Shown one piece after another: positions 1 through 12,162 of a stretch of DNA of 64,000 nt. Every line of letters starts with the position of its first letter. Position 1 is the stretch's first letter. A program made the position numbers and the translations under genes. The notes below the pieces were generated by a model. That model was not told where the DNA came from, did not search any database, and saw nothing but the letters and a program-made list of their open reading frames with translations. Location of the stretch: the NCBI GenBank assembly GCA_035578155.1, contig JAPWDM010000046.1, positions 1,953,472 through 2,017,471 on the forward strand, written 5' to 3'. This DNA is from Brachynemurus nebulosus (taxonomy: Eukaryota; Arthropoda; Insecta; Neuroptera; Myrmeleontidae).

Positions 1-15
1 TTTTTTTTTATAGAT

Positions 16-989
16 TCCTCAAAAATAGGAATTAAACTAGGTCAACCTCTTTTTGAAAAAAAATCACGTGAACAACCCCTTAAAATAAAATATAATAAAA
101 AAAGAAAGCACGTTTTTTGGACACAGTACCTGAGCTGATAGTGCATACTCCATCTCCTTTTTTAAGTTATTAATGTATATTTCTTATGAAAACGTGTGCC
201 AATAAATTTTATGACCTAGTCCACTGGGGTGCGATATTAGGTACAAAATATTCAATAAATAATATTTAAATTTTAGTTTATTTTCTGACGCGTAAGTTTT
301 GCTATCAAATTCTGATATATTTTTTCTGTGTAATTTTTAATAATTTTTTTCAATTTTAATATTATTTATAATTCTCTTCGGTTTTAAATTTTTAAATTTT
401 ATATTTTTTATTAATCATTTTTAAATTTTAATATTAGTATTATTTTTTATCTTTTGTATATAATTTTTAATTTTTTGTACATATTTTAATATTTATAATT
501 ATAATTATCTTAGATTTTAAATTAAATCAGTTTTAAATTTTAGTATTCTTATCTTTTGTATATTATTCTTTTGTATATAATTTTTAATTTCGGTACATAT
601 CTTAATATAGTATTATTAGTACCTTATAATTTTTCTGTTTATATCAATATTTATAATATATAATTTCACCACTTTTGTATATTTTTGTAACTTTTATAAA
701 TTATATATTTCCATCACTGTTGTATATTTTTGTAAATTTTATAAATTATAAAATAAATAAATTTTAAACTATATAAACGTTCACTAATAAAATCAAAAAT
801 ATATAAATGAAAATTAATTGTATTTAATAGTATTCATATAATTACAGAGTAGCATACATAATGCAATTCAAAAATAAATATTTTTTCCCGTAGTACGCAC
901 TCGAGATTACAGGGTACAGCTGTCATTTTCAAAAAATGTACGAAATGAGTGATTCGTTGACCTAGTTTAATTCCTATTTTTGAGGATAC
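16..989. mobile_element. AT-rich MITE with 30-bp terminal inverted repeats
   Basis: Bases 17-46 are the exact reverse complement of 956-985 (30 bp; the outer end reads CCTCAAAAATAGGAATTAAA). The 7-bp word TATAGAT directly flanks both ends (9-15 and 990-996) and is a good candidate target-site duplication. Weaker inverted similarity continues inward near 130-150 and 892-925. The interior is extremely AT-rich and has no ORF, so this is a non-autonomous DNA transposon. Superfamily is not certain; a 7-9-bp duplication would suit hAT or Mutator. Confidence 0.8.
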
Positions 990-996
990 TATAGAT

Positions 997-1404
997 GGAT
1001 ACTGACGTTACGTACCAGATATTACGTATTTTTTTCTATTTATTTAATGTTCTATTCCTTCCAGTTCTTACTTATTTACTTTTATCCAATCAATTCTGTA
1101 ATTTTTTTTGGGTATTCCTGTTACTTGTATTTGCTGCCTCGTTATTTTAAATTTTGTGAATTTTCAAAAATAATACTGACTTTATTTAATTTACTTTGAG
1201 TAATTGTGTTTATTTAGTTACCTTTCTTTATTAGTACTATTTTTTTTAATAAGTACTATTAATTTTTATATGTAATGGATCAAAAATTAAGAAAAAGAGA
1301 TGTGTTGAGTTTCGTAACCGAAAAAAAAATGATGTTACTAAATGTAATTTTTGCTCTAATATTAATGTTTGCAAACCTTACAAAGTTCAAAAAATAGTTG
1401 GTTT
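997..1404. other. Unassigned AT-rich stretch
   Basis: Low-complexity AT-rich DNA between two mobile elements. I see no ORF, RNA gene or repeat boundary in it. Confidence 0.4.
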
Positions 1405-1526
1405 TAGCGAATTTCGAAAACTCGAAATTCAGCTATTACAGTAGGTCTCATGACGCAACCTGAGTCCGGGACTATGGTAGAAATATGTTTTGAGGTCCCT
1501 AGAATACGAAAATGATATTCACTAAA

Positions 1527-1529
<3 letters not shown>

Positions 1530-1600
<71 letters not shown>
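1530..1600. repeat. (TA)n microsatellite inside A1
   Basis: About 35 TA dinucleotides directly follow the family A motif CACTAAAATTT. The same motif precedes the arrays at 42637 and 56433, so the microsatellite belongs to the element. Confidence 0.9.
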
Positions 1601-1604
<4 letters not shown>

Positions 1605-2204
1605 GTGTTCCCACGATAACTCTTGAACGAAACGTCTAACGCTTATGAAATTTTGTGTGCGGACTGGATTCTGAATTGGCTTGGCTAAGTTCGTTAGCCA
1701 GACACGTCGGATGCCCAGAAGTAGGTTTTCTGGTCATTTTTTATCATTCGATCCTATCATAAGACAGTTCGATTTTTACATCGTTGAAAAGGAAAAAAAA
1801 ATTATGAAGAAAATGTTCTTATAATTTTCTTTCTATGTTAAGTAGTTTTCGAGAAAATCGTAATTTTCACTTTGTCCTTATTTTGCTCTCTTTGTCATTA
1901 TAATAAGTAATTTATATTTCTGTCTCAGTTGCTTATAACATATACAAAAATTTCATTTTTTTTACGTAAAACAAACGGTAGTTATTCAAAATCTATGTAT
2001 TATAAATACCATATCTCTGTCTCATTTTTTTAAATTAAAACTAACCAGATATTTTAAGCATGTGTAATGAAGATTTTTTTAATTTTTTTATTGAATTTTA
2101 AATGAACAAGATAATGAAGGTAATGTCATGATATAATATTATTAAATATTATAGAAAGATAACATAATAATAATGTTTATATGCCAGGAAAAAAGTTTTA
2201 AAGA

Positions 2205-3555
2205 ACTAGATCGGTTTTGAAAATTTTTTCACTGTCAAAGATCTAAGCTATTTTAGATATTTTAGACAGATATAGATAACGTAATGTAAGGTCCGCCAGG
2301 GTCCATGGGACCCAAAAATGTTAAAAATAAACTAATCGACCGATTTTGAAAATTTTTTCACTGTTAGAGAGCTAAACTATTTTAGAAAGATATAGATTCC
2401 CTCATGCAAGGTCCGCTAAGGTCCATTGGATCTAGAAGTGTCAAAAATAAAATAAGCGACCGATTTTGAAAATTTTTTCACTGTCAAAGAGTTAAGCTAT
2501 TTTAGATAGATATAGAGCACGTAATGTAAGGTCCGCCAAGGCCCATGGGACCCAAAAATGTCCACAATTAACTAACCGACCGATTTTGAAAATTTTTTTA
2601 CTGTTAGAGAGCTAAACTATTTTAGATAAATATGGATTACCTTATGTAAGATCCGCTAGGGTCCATTGGATCTAATAGTGTCAAAAATACAATAACCGAC
2701 TGATTTTGAAAATTTTTTCACTGTCAGAGAGCTAAACTATTTTAGATAAATATGGATTACCTTATGTAAGGTCCGCTAGGGTCCATTGGATCTAAAAGTG
2801 TCAAAAATACAATTACCGACTGATTTTGAAAATTTTTTCACTATTACAGAAGTAAACTATTTTAGATGGATTTAGCTTATATGTTGTATGAGGTCGGTCA
2901 GAGTTCTGGGATCTTTTAAGCGCCAAGAATAAACTAACCGACCGATTTTGAAAATTTTTTCGCTGTTAGAGAACTAAACTATTTTAGATAGTTATAGATA
3001 TAGATGTAAGGTCCGTCAAAGTCCATTGGACCCAGAAGTGTCAAAAATAAAATAACTGACCGATTTTGAAAATTTATTCACTATAGCAGAGGTAAACTAT
3101 TTTAGATAAGTACAGTATGTTATCTGAGATCCACAACTCTCCTGCGGATGCAAATGCGGCATAGAAAACTACACAACGGGTTTTAAAAATAGTTTTACTG
3201 TTAGAAAGATAAAATATCCTATATTATATAGGATAGAAATAAGCTACCGAACCGATTCTCAATATTTTCTCATAGCTAGAGAATTAACTTATTTTAGGTG
3301 GATAGCACTATGCTGTACAAAGTCCGTTCGGGGTCTTGGGTCCCAAATATACCAAAAATAAATTACCTAACCGATTTTGAAAATTCTTTTACTCTCAGAA
3401 AGCTAAATTAGTTTAGATGTGTATATGCGCCAAGCACCTTATGCGAAAAAGCGCCAAAAACTAACTACTCAACTGATTTTGAAAATCACTCTTAGAAAGC
3501 TGAATTATTTTAAATGGATACAGGTCTTAGATGAGATCCACCAGTGCCCAATATT
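2205..3555 (+). repeat. 120-bp tandem satellite array inside A1
   Basis: The word CCGATTTTGAAAATTTTTTC recurs at roughly 2340, 2460, 2580, 2700, 2820, 2941 and 3061, a strict ~120-bp period. More diverged units follow to about 3480. Each unit also carries AAACTATTTTAGATA and a GTAAGGTCCGCYARGGTCCA block. The last two or three units resemble 59560-59800 closely, so the array is an integral part of the family A 3' half. Confidence 0.9.
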
Positions 3556-3689
3556 TCGAAATTCGCTATGTTATGCAGATGCTGCGACAGGGGTATTTTA
3601 ATGTACACCTCTGAATTTAATTTTTTATATAAACAATACACATATTTCTTATTTTGAGAATTTATACGTTGTACCATATGGACTGAATT

Positions 3690-3960
3690 TAGTAATTACA
3701 AAACTTAAAAGGAGAAAGGAAAGGACAAATAAACGACAGGACAGCGCATACCACACTAACACAGTGTGCTGTGTGCTCGGAAAGAGTCGTAACTCTCGTT
3801 TCAAACTTAATCGCATATAACACAGTGTGCGAGGGTGTGCGAGTGTGTTTTACGTGTTGTGTGCTCCAAAAGAGTCGCTCGCTCTGTGCGCACACCGCAC
3901 TGTGCGGAGTCATGTGTGTTAGCACACATAAAAGAGTCGCTTCGACCCAACACTAATACG
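3690..3960. other. GC-richer block with three AAAGAGTCG repeats and GTGTG/CACAC dyads
   Basis: AAAGAGTCG occurs at 3781, 3869 and 3931, each preceded by a GTGTG-rich segment and palindromic CACAGTGTG-type words. This is a threefold degenerate tandem unit of 60-90 bp in a block clearly richer in G+C than its flanks. Short overlapping ORFs occur on both strands but look like by-products of the repeat. It could be a promoter/LTR-like segment or a small minisatellite; there is no decisive evidence for either. Confidence 0.4.
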
Positions 3961-5353
3961 TTCATAACAACGAGAAAGAAGCTTAGACAAACGTCTAGCT
4001 TTATCAGTTGTTTGTCTTCTTTTGTTAACACGATGACGGGTTATGGGGAATTATAACGAAATGATATACTATTTTGATAGCTAATAAAATTTGTATGAAA
4101 TTGTTGACGTCGTAATATGTGGCGTATGAGCTAATAAAGTTTCACTTGACGTCTTACAAAGAAAACAACTCTAACAAAAGAGAAATCAATATCTATTTTG
4201 TTTTATTAATAAAAAAAGACAAACGGCAGGTAATGTTGGACTTGAGTAAATTTAAACAAGTTTATCGTAGTTATGAACGTATGTAATTGTATTATTTTAG
4301 AAATAGGGTAGATATTTTACTTTATAGCCCTTTTTATACATACGTAATATATGTAGTACCTAACATGGTATGCATTTGTATTGAAATATTACTATGTTCT
4401 ACCAACTAAAATTTTTCCATAAAAATATATGTTATAGAGTACTAAGAGACATATTATTGAACAAAAAATGGTGGGTGTCGCTAACGCGTAAGTGCCAAAA
4501 AAAATTTACTTAAATTTAAAAATTTAAAAAAATTAGTATAATAAAGGGATATAACGTTAATTTTTTTTTTTATTACTTTGCCTAAGGTGCGTACACAATA
4601 TATATTAAACTCAAATAAATCGGCTCAGTAATTTCGTCAAAAAAATTTTTTTTTGAAAATTTTTGTCTGTTTTTGTATTCATAAAATGTTAGCCTCAGAG
4701 GGCTGAAATTTGGCAGGAATGGATCTGGGGCTAAGAAGTATTATTTCCTATAAGAACAATCAATTTTGCGTCAAGGGCCGTTTTCCCTATCTTACCCGGT
4801 TATGCCCTTTCTGCAGTCAGCAGATGACAAAAATTATTTATTAATGAAGGTAAAAATTTACATGTATGCATATTTTATTTTCAATTATTAACACTATGAG
4901 GCCCGACCACTTTCACAGTAAACTTCCCCGGAAGTCGACAATATTTTTAAGCAAATTTTCTGTAAACAAGTACATAAAATGATTCCACAAAACACTACCA
5001 ACATGTACCTATGTGTTACTTATGCAGGTCAAAAGATGAGTAACACACATATTCATACAAGCATACAACACACACATACATACATATGTGGATAAAAATT
5101 TTATTGTATAAACAAGCCTAGATATTTTGATGATAAAACATATTATGTATATTTATATGTACAAAAAATGAAAAGTGTCCGGTACGTAGTACATAATAAA
5201 TTATTTTTATAAGAATACATAATATAAAATCTTTTTTATAAATATTTTTAAGTGTTTTGTTTATTATTCTAAATATTGATCGCGGTCGGCCTCTGAGGAT
5301 GTTTTGTTTGATTTCGGATTCCGAAGCCATGGGACTGAAAGTGTTAATATATT
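3961..5353. other. Intergenic AT-rich DNA with one degenerate GGGCTGAAATTTGG module
   Basis: No supportable gene. Around 4640-4810 the sequence contains AGGGCTGAAATTTGGCAGG and neighbouring words that resemble the internal modules of family B, so it is probably a decayed relative. Near 4070-4150 a short segment (AGCTAATAAA...TTGACGTC) is duplicated at about 55-bp spacing. 5030-5095 is a CA/TACA simple-sequence stretch. Confidence 0.4.
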
Positions 5354-5366
5354 TTTAACTTTATAG

Positions 5367-5975
5367 GTGGCATTAATAGTGGATATTGCCGGTGCTTGTC
5401 GTCGGGACGAACTTATCAAAATAACAATTTCAGATATTGAAGATATGGGTGATTGTATAAAAATTTCTGTGCCGGATACAAAAACAAAAACTTCAAGAGA
5501 ATTTATTATAACTAAGGGAAATGTGCCAAAAATAAATATGCTTGATATTTTTAGAAAATATATGAACCTGCGACCACAAAATACGACACTTTCTCGTTTT
5601 TTTCTAACCTACAGACATGAAAAATGTGTTTCGCAGCCAGTGGGAATGAACACAATTGCAGAATTTCCAAAAAAAAAAATTGAACAGTTTCTAAATTTAC
5701 CTAATTGTGACCAATATAGGGCCGTTCGTTTTAGACGCTCATCAGCTTCACTATTAGCCGACACTGGCCTAGATATATCGATACTTAAGCGCCATGGCGG
5801 TTGGAAATCTAGTAGTGTTGCAGAGGGCTACGTAGACAATTCAACTGAAAATAAGAAAGAAATTTCAATTAATGAAGAAACGTCATCAAACGACATCAAC
5901 CATGTCGAAATATATCGGACAAAAATAAATAAACGTTTTCTATGGGATTCTGGGAATTTGTTTTATTCTCCTTAA
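5367..5975 (+). pseudogene. Crypton-like tyrosine recombinase, C-terminal catalytic domain, missing the catalytic histidine
   Basis: The reading frame encodes about 200 residues of the integrase-type catalytic domain of Crypton DNA transposons, which cut and rejoin DNA through a tyrosine. Visible motifs are GACRRDEL (residues 9-16, first catalytic Arg), VPDTKTKTSREF (35-46, Lys region), FRRSSASLLADTGLDISILK (122-141), RHGGW (142-146) and EGYVDN (153-158, nucleophilic Tyr). In relatives the second Arg lies in an HCFRR-type HxxR motif; here the His position is Val (VRFR, 120-123), so activity is doubtful. The frame opens with GTG directly after TTTATAG, a good 3' splice site, rather than an ATG. 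The N-terminal exon(s) must lie upstream and I cannot find them. The divergent tail after about residue 175 probably reads into an intron. A further exon is proposed at 6047-6178. Most likely a decayed Crypton; a domesticated fragment is possible. Confidence 0.75.
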
Positions 5976-6046
5976 ATCCTGTTCATCAATCGTTGGGTCA
6001 ACGGTCAAAAAATAATTAAAATTAAAATTTCAATTAAAATATTAGG

Positions 6047-6178
6047 AGGAACAAAAGATTCTTTAGAAACATCTTCAAATGTGCAGGAAATTACAAATAT
6101 AAGTAAAGAAAATTCTCCCCTGACCCCTGTAAATTTTAGTATAGTAAAAAATTGTATTATTAATATTTATAATAAATA
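6047..6178 (+). pseudogene. Probable terminal exon of the Crypton-like gene
   Basis: After TTAAAATATTAG (acceptor-like) an open frame reads GGTKDSLETSSNVQEITNIS and ends NFSIVKNCIINIYNK before TAA. An IVKNCIINIYN-type tail is characteristic of the C-terminus of Crypton/DUF3504-type proteins. AATAAA-like polyadenylation words follow at 6173-6195. The splice donor linking it to the preceding exon is not obvious, so the exon is inferred from composition, acceptor, family-like tail and poly(A) signal. Confidence 0.5.
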
Positions 6179-6289
6179 AAAGTTCAATAAAAAATGGAAA
6201 TACGATCTCAGTATATTAAAAATTTGATATATTTATTAAAAAAAATTCAAAATATTTCTTTTAAATAGTTCATGAATAACTAACTATGA

Positions 6290-6700
6290 CTTGCAGCGTT
6301 ACTGTAGGAATGAAAATTGCTTATTTACTTTTTTCACGCGTGAAAAAAAGTATCTACAGGCAACTAAAAAGTTAACTTTTTAATTCAGAATTGCAAAAAT
6401 AGTATATTGTACAATAAGTGGGAAAAGAGGCTTATTTCTCACGAATATGAGTTTGTTGCGCGAGCCCGCAGGGCAAATGCAATAATTCGTCTGAGTGAGA
6501 AATAAGCTTTTCCCACGTATTTTACACTATACTTTTCCTACGAGCACATTTTTGTTCATAAAATTAGCATAAACAATTAAAATAAAATTTAAATATAAGT
6601 AGTAAAAATTTTTGCCAAAGCATACTTTGAAACTATGGAAACAATAATAAATAATCAACATACATATATGTATATTTTTAGTATTATTTCTATATATTAT
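6290..6700 (+). mobile_element. Repeat family L, copy 1, with 140-bp hairpin
   Basis: 6402-6541 is an imperfect hairpin. AGTATATTGTACAATAAGTG followed by GGAAAAG is mirrored by CTTTTCCCACGTATTTTACA followed by CTATACT, and GCTTATTTCTCAC pairs with GTGAGAAATAAGC around a GC-rich loop. The hairpin and about 200 bp on its right (CATACTTTGAAACTATGGAAAC and following) recur at 55626-55890. No ORF. Probably a MITE or the end of a longer non-autonomous element. Confidence 0.65.
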
Positions 6701-6704
6701 ATAC

Positions 6705-8045
6705 TAGCTGTGGCCCGTGGTTTCACCCACGTTAAATATTCTAAATTATAGGTCCAATTAGATTTCTTAAAATAAATTAAATCAGATATTCCGAATTTCT
6801 AAGCCAAGTCAATTATTTATAGCGCTGGGGTCTGCTCGTCTAACGACTTTATAATCTATCTTCATATTTTAATTAGGTCGCTAATATTCGCACCGCAAAA
6901 ACTTCACGTACGTAGGCCTTCCAGGAAATCAAGGCCTTGGGGAAAATTTTAACCCCCTCTTTCATCTTTTTCGGAGATCTCTATAGTATTTGGCAAAATT
7001 TTGTCAAAATTTCTTCAGCTTTTTAATTTGGAATTTATTTGGTGTCATTGATGGACAATTTCGACCACATGTTCATTTAAATTGGATGTTCTGAAATTTT
7101 ATACAAAATCAGTTCTTTATAGTACATCGCTTGGCACGCCCAGCGACTTTAAAATAATCTTATTCTTATTTCAATAACATAGTTTGATAAAATTTTGTCA
7201 AGATCGGACCAGCTGTTTTATTAGAGTCCTATTCGATTAGCCTTGCGGATTAATTTTGACCTCAACTTACTTTTAAATAAGATATACTGAAATTCTCTGG
7301 TATTTTCATATTTCAATAACATATCTAATTTTCATACCTTCAGATAGTCACATTGATAACTTTAAGAGTACGTTAATTTGCGAGACGATTCGAGCTCCCA
7401 AGGTTCTGGAGAATATTTACAAACTCGCGTTAATTTGTTTCAGTTTCTTAATAATATGTGAATAAAAGTTAAGATCCATCCAGTCGTTTATCTTGGGTTT
7501 TTTTGAGTCTCCAGAACCCTAGAGGGCAATTTTAACCTCACATTCACTTTTTTCAGAATCTCAATACTATTTGAGCAAAATTAAGTCAAGATTCGCCCAG
7601 CCAATATTATTTTTAGTTCTTTTTGAGACCTCTCGGACCTTAAGGATTAATTATAAAGTAACGTTTATTTTTTTCAGAATCTCAATAGTATTTACGAAAA
7701 ATTTAGTAATGATACGTTCCACTGTTTTCTCTAAACCCTTTTTTGGGGCCCTACGGTCCTGCGGGATAACTTTCATTTAACTCTAACATTTTTCTTTCGA
7801 TTCGTATGTCAAATTTACCTATACTTTTCTTTCATCATTTTTTGATCTCTACTACCGTTTTCTCGAAACAATTAGGAATAGATAAAGATAGTACATATTT
7901 CGCTTTTATATATATACCAGAGTTTGTGGATTCAGCCAACCGATTTAAAACATCAAAATGTCCTGCATTAAAACTTCCTGTGAATCGGATTCGTTTAACT
8001 CCTTGTAGTGCTTCCCCAAAGGTAGCAAGAAGAATGCCATTTTAA
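6705..8045 (+). repeat. Degenerate ~120-bp modular repeat with ACTAGC...CCCGTGG head
   Basis: It begins TACTAGCTGTGGCCCGTGG, a head of the same type as those at 19202, 51729 and 55262. Modules of the form TTTCAGAATCTCAATA followed by AAATTTTGTCAAGAT recur, clearest at 7551 and 7672 (121-bp spacing). The short ORFs inside have no coding character. It is a decayed relative of the modular repeats found elsewhere in the window. Confidence 0.5.
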
Positions 8046-11000
8046 CACATTTTTATAATATAATATTAACTTTTAGTTAAGTTACATATAAATCCATATA
8101 GAACTTAAACTTTTTTTAACACAATTTAAAAGTATTGAAAAATTTAAAAGGATAAAAGAATTTTTACCAAAATAAGTCATAATATTAATTAGGGCCTCTA
8201 AAAAGGGGATTTTTTTTTTTTTTTTGATACTTTTATAATGTGAAACCAGCAGAAACTTGTGGCTCAAGCTTCTTTAAAGTAAATGATAGAAATTTTTCAT
8301 TGGAACTTGCCGAGTTTTTATTCATTTATCACGTATTGTATACCTGGTGTTAAAGATTCCCCAAGTTTTAATGAAAAATTGTTATCATTCACTTTAAAAA
8401 AACTTGATGTATATATTTTTAAGAGGGGAGTTCAAATAAAAAAGCAACTTTCTTTATTTATGATTATTTTGCTTGTTGAAATTTTTTCAAATTAGGGAGG
8501 GTTTCAAATAGAAAATTTTGTTTTTTAAACATTCATTACTCTTCCCTGTGGGGGGAGGGGGCCCTTTTTCACAAGTTTTTAAGCGTTTACAAGGAACGCC
8601 ATATCTCAAAAAGTAATGAATATCTTTTAAATATTTTTTCATTATTTTATTCCTAAAGGACCTGTCCATAAAGCTGAGTATGGGTTTCAGGTAATTTTAA
8701 AAATTAACTATAAAATTGTAATCCCAAACTTCTAAAAATTATAAAACCCAATTTTTTATTAAAAAAAAAAAATGTTTAAAAATAGTTACAATTGTTCAAA
8801 TGGAAAAAGCATACTCCACTTTATGCGCAATATGTTTATGAACAAAATTTAAAAAAAATTAAGTCTCTATCTTTTCTAGAACTTGATATGATTTTCCTTG
8901 TCGGGAAAAACACAACTTTAGAAATAAGCAGATGACATACAAAGCAGATGTTGAAAAAAACAGATCAACTTTGAGGAAATACGTCTACAAAGGCGATAAA
9001 AGACGTCAATAAAAGAACATCATCTCAGTGCATACTATAACTCATGTACACACCAAAACAAAATATTACTGATCAAATCGCGAGGGGGGAGCGAGCGTTG
9101 CCTGCAAAGGAGCAGCAACTTGGTTGTGCAGCGGCTCACAAATAAATATTTTTCTACATTAAAAAAAAAAATTTTGGCCATGTTTTATATATCACCGTGT
9201 TTGTAAAGAACCACAGAACAAAATAAAAACAAAAAACGAGATGGCGTGAACTCCTCCCTTAAAACAATTTATTTTATTTCGATTCTGCACGAAAAATGTG
9301 TTTGGAACTTGACAGCTTATTTTGATTTCAATTCTTTTTCAAGTTTAACACAATATAATAGAACTTGCCCATTTTTCAAAATTATGTTTTTGGTGGGATC
9401 TCACGACTTTTTGTTGGAAATGTAGTTTAATACAAACTTGTTCAGTTTAAATGTTTATGAAATTATCAATCATAGTAGGCAATATTATTACGATTAATAG
9501 TAGGTAATTTGTTATAAATAATTATTCCTTTTTTATAATTACCAGTGACTAGTGCATTTGAATACTTAGGAAGGTTTTGAGTAATTTTTATATTTTATAA
9601 AATTGCCCTGTATTTTTCGAAAGAAAGGGTACAAACAACAAACAATATTATGATTTTTTCCTTTACTTTTAGACTAAGATCTATACTCTGACCGAATTTC
9701 AATTTCCTAGGTCCACTGGGAGTAGGCCAGAGGTTTTGATGATCTGTTAGTAAGTAAGTGAGAAAATTATCGATTCTTGGAGGCCTATGTTTCAGGAACT
9801 AACAAAGTTAGACCGATGAAATTTGAAACAGAGTGATTTCGAGCATGTTATTGTGTATGCTAAATTTTGATTCGATACATCAAACAGAACTATAAGATTT
9901 TTAAATGGGTGAAAAATGGCTTGAAATGGTTCGTGTAAAAATAGATGGTGCACGTAAGGCTGGTGAGAACTTGCCTACGCGTTACTGCGCTTAGTGATTT
10001 ACGTAAATTGTAATTAAATTAGCAGAAAGTTGAATTTATTAAACGTAAAATTGACCTGTTTATTTACATATTTAATGCAGCACTTGTAATAATAGTATAT
10101 TTTCATATAAGGAACATAACAGGCATTTAGTAAAACTAATGTGACGTATACTTATATACAGGTATGACTTACTTCGAACATTTACTTACTAGGTAATGTA
10201 ATATAATAAAAATAGCAAATCACAAAAAGTTTATGTTAGCATAAATTTAAACAATACGAGTAAATAAATTAGGGTTACTGACTTAAAAGAATAAATATTG
10301 CAAATACAATGTAAGCCCAAATAAAGTTAACGCACAACATAGCTGTTTGATTAGTAATCAACAAAAGTCGAAGAGTACTTGTTATTTTATTGGGCGTATT
10401 AATAATATTTAATTGTCTTTATGTAAATACTAAATATGATAAAAGATACTTACGGAATGTTAAAAAGTGTTTACAGAACGACATGGTAATATTTTTAGGA
10501 AAATAAGATTGGAGTTTTCATAAAATATGAAGTAAACTGTAAAATACAGATTTCAAATTTTTGACAGGTATACCAATTTCTGTATATTAATGTTAAAATT
10601 AAAATGTTTTACCGTTTGTAATAGGCGCCCGTTGGTACTGTTAGAAATTGTTAAAGGAACCTACTTTACAAAACCTATTGAGACATGTTGAATGACAGCG
10701 GGAAATTTCTTATTGAATATATTGATATCGAATTACTTGTCACAAATTGATTTTAAGTGGTTAATTTAGGCTCTGTTAGCCCTTAAATTAACAAAGTAAA
10801 CAATTTGTTTGCCAACCCTACCTTAATTTACTCTTTAACCTAACTGTTTCACTATCGAAATTGCTTTAATTTAGATAGTGCAGTTTTATTCATATTTATA
10901 AGTATTTTAAGTAAAGTTAATCATAATTATGTAATTAAAGTATATATTTTGTAATTCAGAAACGATTACACATTACGATTACAAAATGTAATTTAATCGA

Positions 11001-11689
11001 AAATCTCAGATTATATTTTATAACTGTAAATTGTAATAATGATTACCAATTGTTGATATTTGTTAAAAATTATTTAAAAATGTTCTTTTATAATTCTGTT
11101 TTGATTTAAATTTAAATTAATAACATATTTTAATGTTAGAATAGTTTTCTTTAAACGTTTTCGTTAGTTTCATAATAAGCTACAATCAAGTAATTCATTT
11201 ATATTATGAAAAATCGCTATGGCCGACCTTAGGAATATTTTTGGCCGGCTTGAGAGCACAAGTGGCCGACTTAACCTAATATTTTAATTATTTATTAATT
11301 TAGAAATTTAATCTCCATTTATTTAGAAAGGCGATACTTAAAAGTACTTAATAAGATGATAAAAATACGCGTAAATTCAAAATTCAAAATTTTGCATATC
11401 ATTAATTATTTAAGGGGACGACTTTTAGCACACACACCCTAATAAGCAAAATGTTTATTTTTTTATCTGTTTTCTTATGATCCATATAGTGTTTCCAAAA
11501 ATATACACAGTTTGAACGGACCGAATTACAGGAAAAATATTGAAGCTTACGTACACTGCGTACACACAATATTATTGGCAATAATTCAAATATCAATATT
11601 ATCGTATGAAAGTTTTCCGCATTTTCCCTTCACAGTTCCAGATGAATATTCGCATAGTTCCTTAAACAGACGGCTTCAGACGAACACCT
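8046..11689. other. Long gene-free AT-rich stretch
   Basis: No supportable coding region, RNA gene or clear transposon. Features noted: a poly-T run at 8209-8225, a GC-rich patch near 9080-9135, a short hairpin at 10760-10792 (GTTAATTTAGG paired with CCTTAAATTAAC), and three GGCCG words in 11220-11270. The short ORFs here are AT-rich and repeat-derived. Probably old, unrecognisable repeats. Confidence 0.4.
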
Positions 11690-11983
11690 TTCAAATCCTT
11701 TACGTTTATTTGGGTGACCTGTACGAGTGGTACAAATTTCGAAAACGTCGAAAAAACATGAAATTGTACCTTAAAAATGGTGCGGGTGAGGGTAAAGTAT
11801 TAAAACCTCCAAAAACCAGACTCTAGGTACTAACTCTATTAGATCCAGTCAAAACACTTTTTTCTCGCTTTACTCCTTTCAGGTTAACCTAGGAAGCTGA
11901 ATTTTGGATATATTAAGGTTGGGTCGGATCAAATTGGAATGAGCCCCACTTACCAAATTTCAGCTTCTCTCGTCCATAGGGGG

Positions 11984-12055
<72 letters not shown>

Positions 12056-12162
12056 CCTTCAGAATCGTGTTCTACGGATCCGAAAACAGATAGCGCTCCT
12101 AGTCTCGCCTCGTCCCCATCTTATCGTATAGGCTATATATAGTCTAATTTTTCGGAAAATGA
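11690..12162 (-). mobile_element. Repeat family B, copy B1, diverged partial copy
   Basis: Read on the minus strand it carries the family B order: AAAAATTAGACT-like head near 12150, ATCCGAAAACRGATAGCG (12079 region), (TA)n (11989-12052), the segment ending GGAAGCTGAATTTTGGATAT, and a module containing TTTATTTGGGTGACCTG. The two termini are missing or eroded. It is more divergent than B2-B5. Overlapping short ORFs are repeat artefacts. Confidence 0.75.
11989..12052. repeat. (TA)n microsatellite in B1
   Basis: About 32 TA units at the position occupied by TA arrays in the other family B copies. Confidence 0.9.

Larger units (their letters stand above)
1405..3597 (+). mobile_element. Repeat family A, copy A1, full length (DINE/Helentron-like non-autonomous element)
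   Basis: The left end is TAGCGAATTTC (1405-1415). The exact inverse GAAATTCGCTA lies just inside the right end (3558-3568) and is followed by a small stem-loop, GCAG-ATG-CTGC (3575-3585), and the end GACAGGGGTATTT. Between them are a (TA)n array, a block beginning near CACGATAACTCTTGAACG and a 120-bp tandem array. Other copies are at 42518-44289, 56308-56516 and 59451-59837, with an isolated terminus at 53128-53167. A terminal 5' repeat, subterminal 3' repeat and 3' hairpin match the known layout of Helentron-associated elements. No coding capacity is seen. Assignment to that class is inference. Confidence 0.65.

Noticed and set aside
3689..4056. Overlapping Cys/Val/Thr-rich ORFs on both strands
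   Set aside because: Produced by the GTGTG/AGAGTCG repeat block; four overlapping frames on two strands cannot all be genes and none has a recognisable domain.
5118..5330. Minus-strand ORF starting MASESEIKQNILRGRPRS
   Set aside because: The first 20 residues look protein-like (GRPR) and could be a divergent first exon, but the rest is AT-rich noise and no splice partner is evident.
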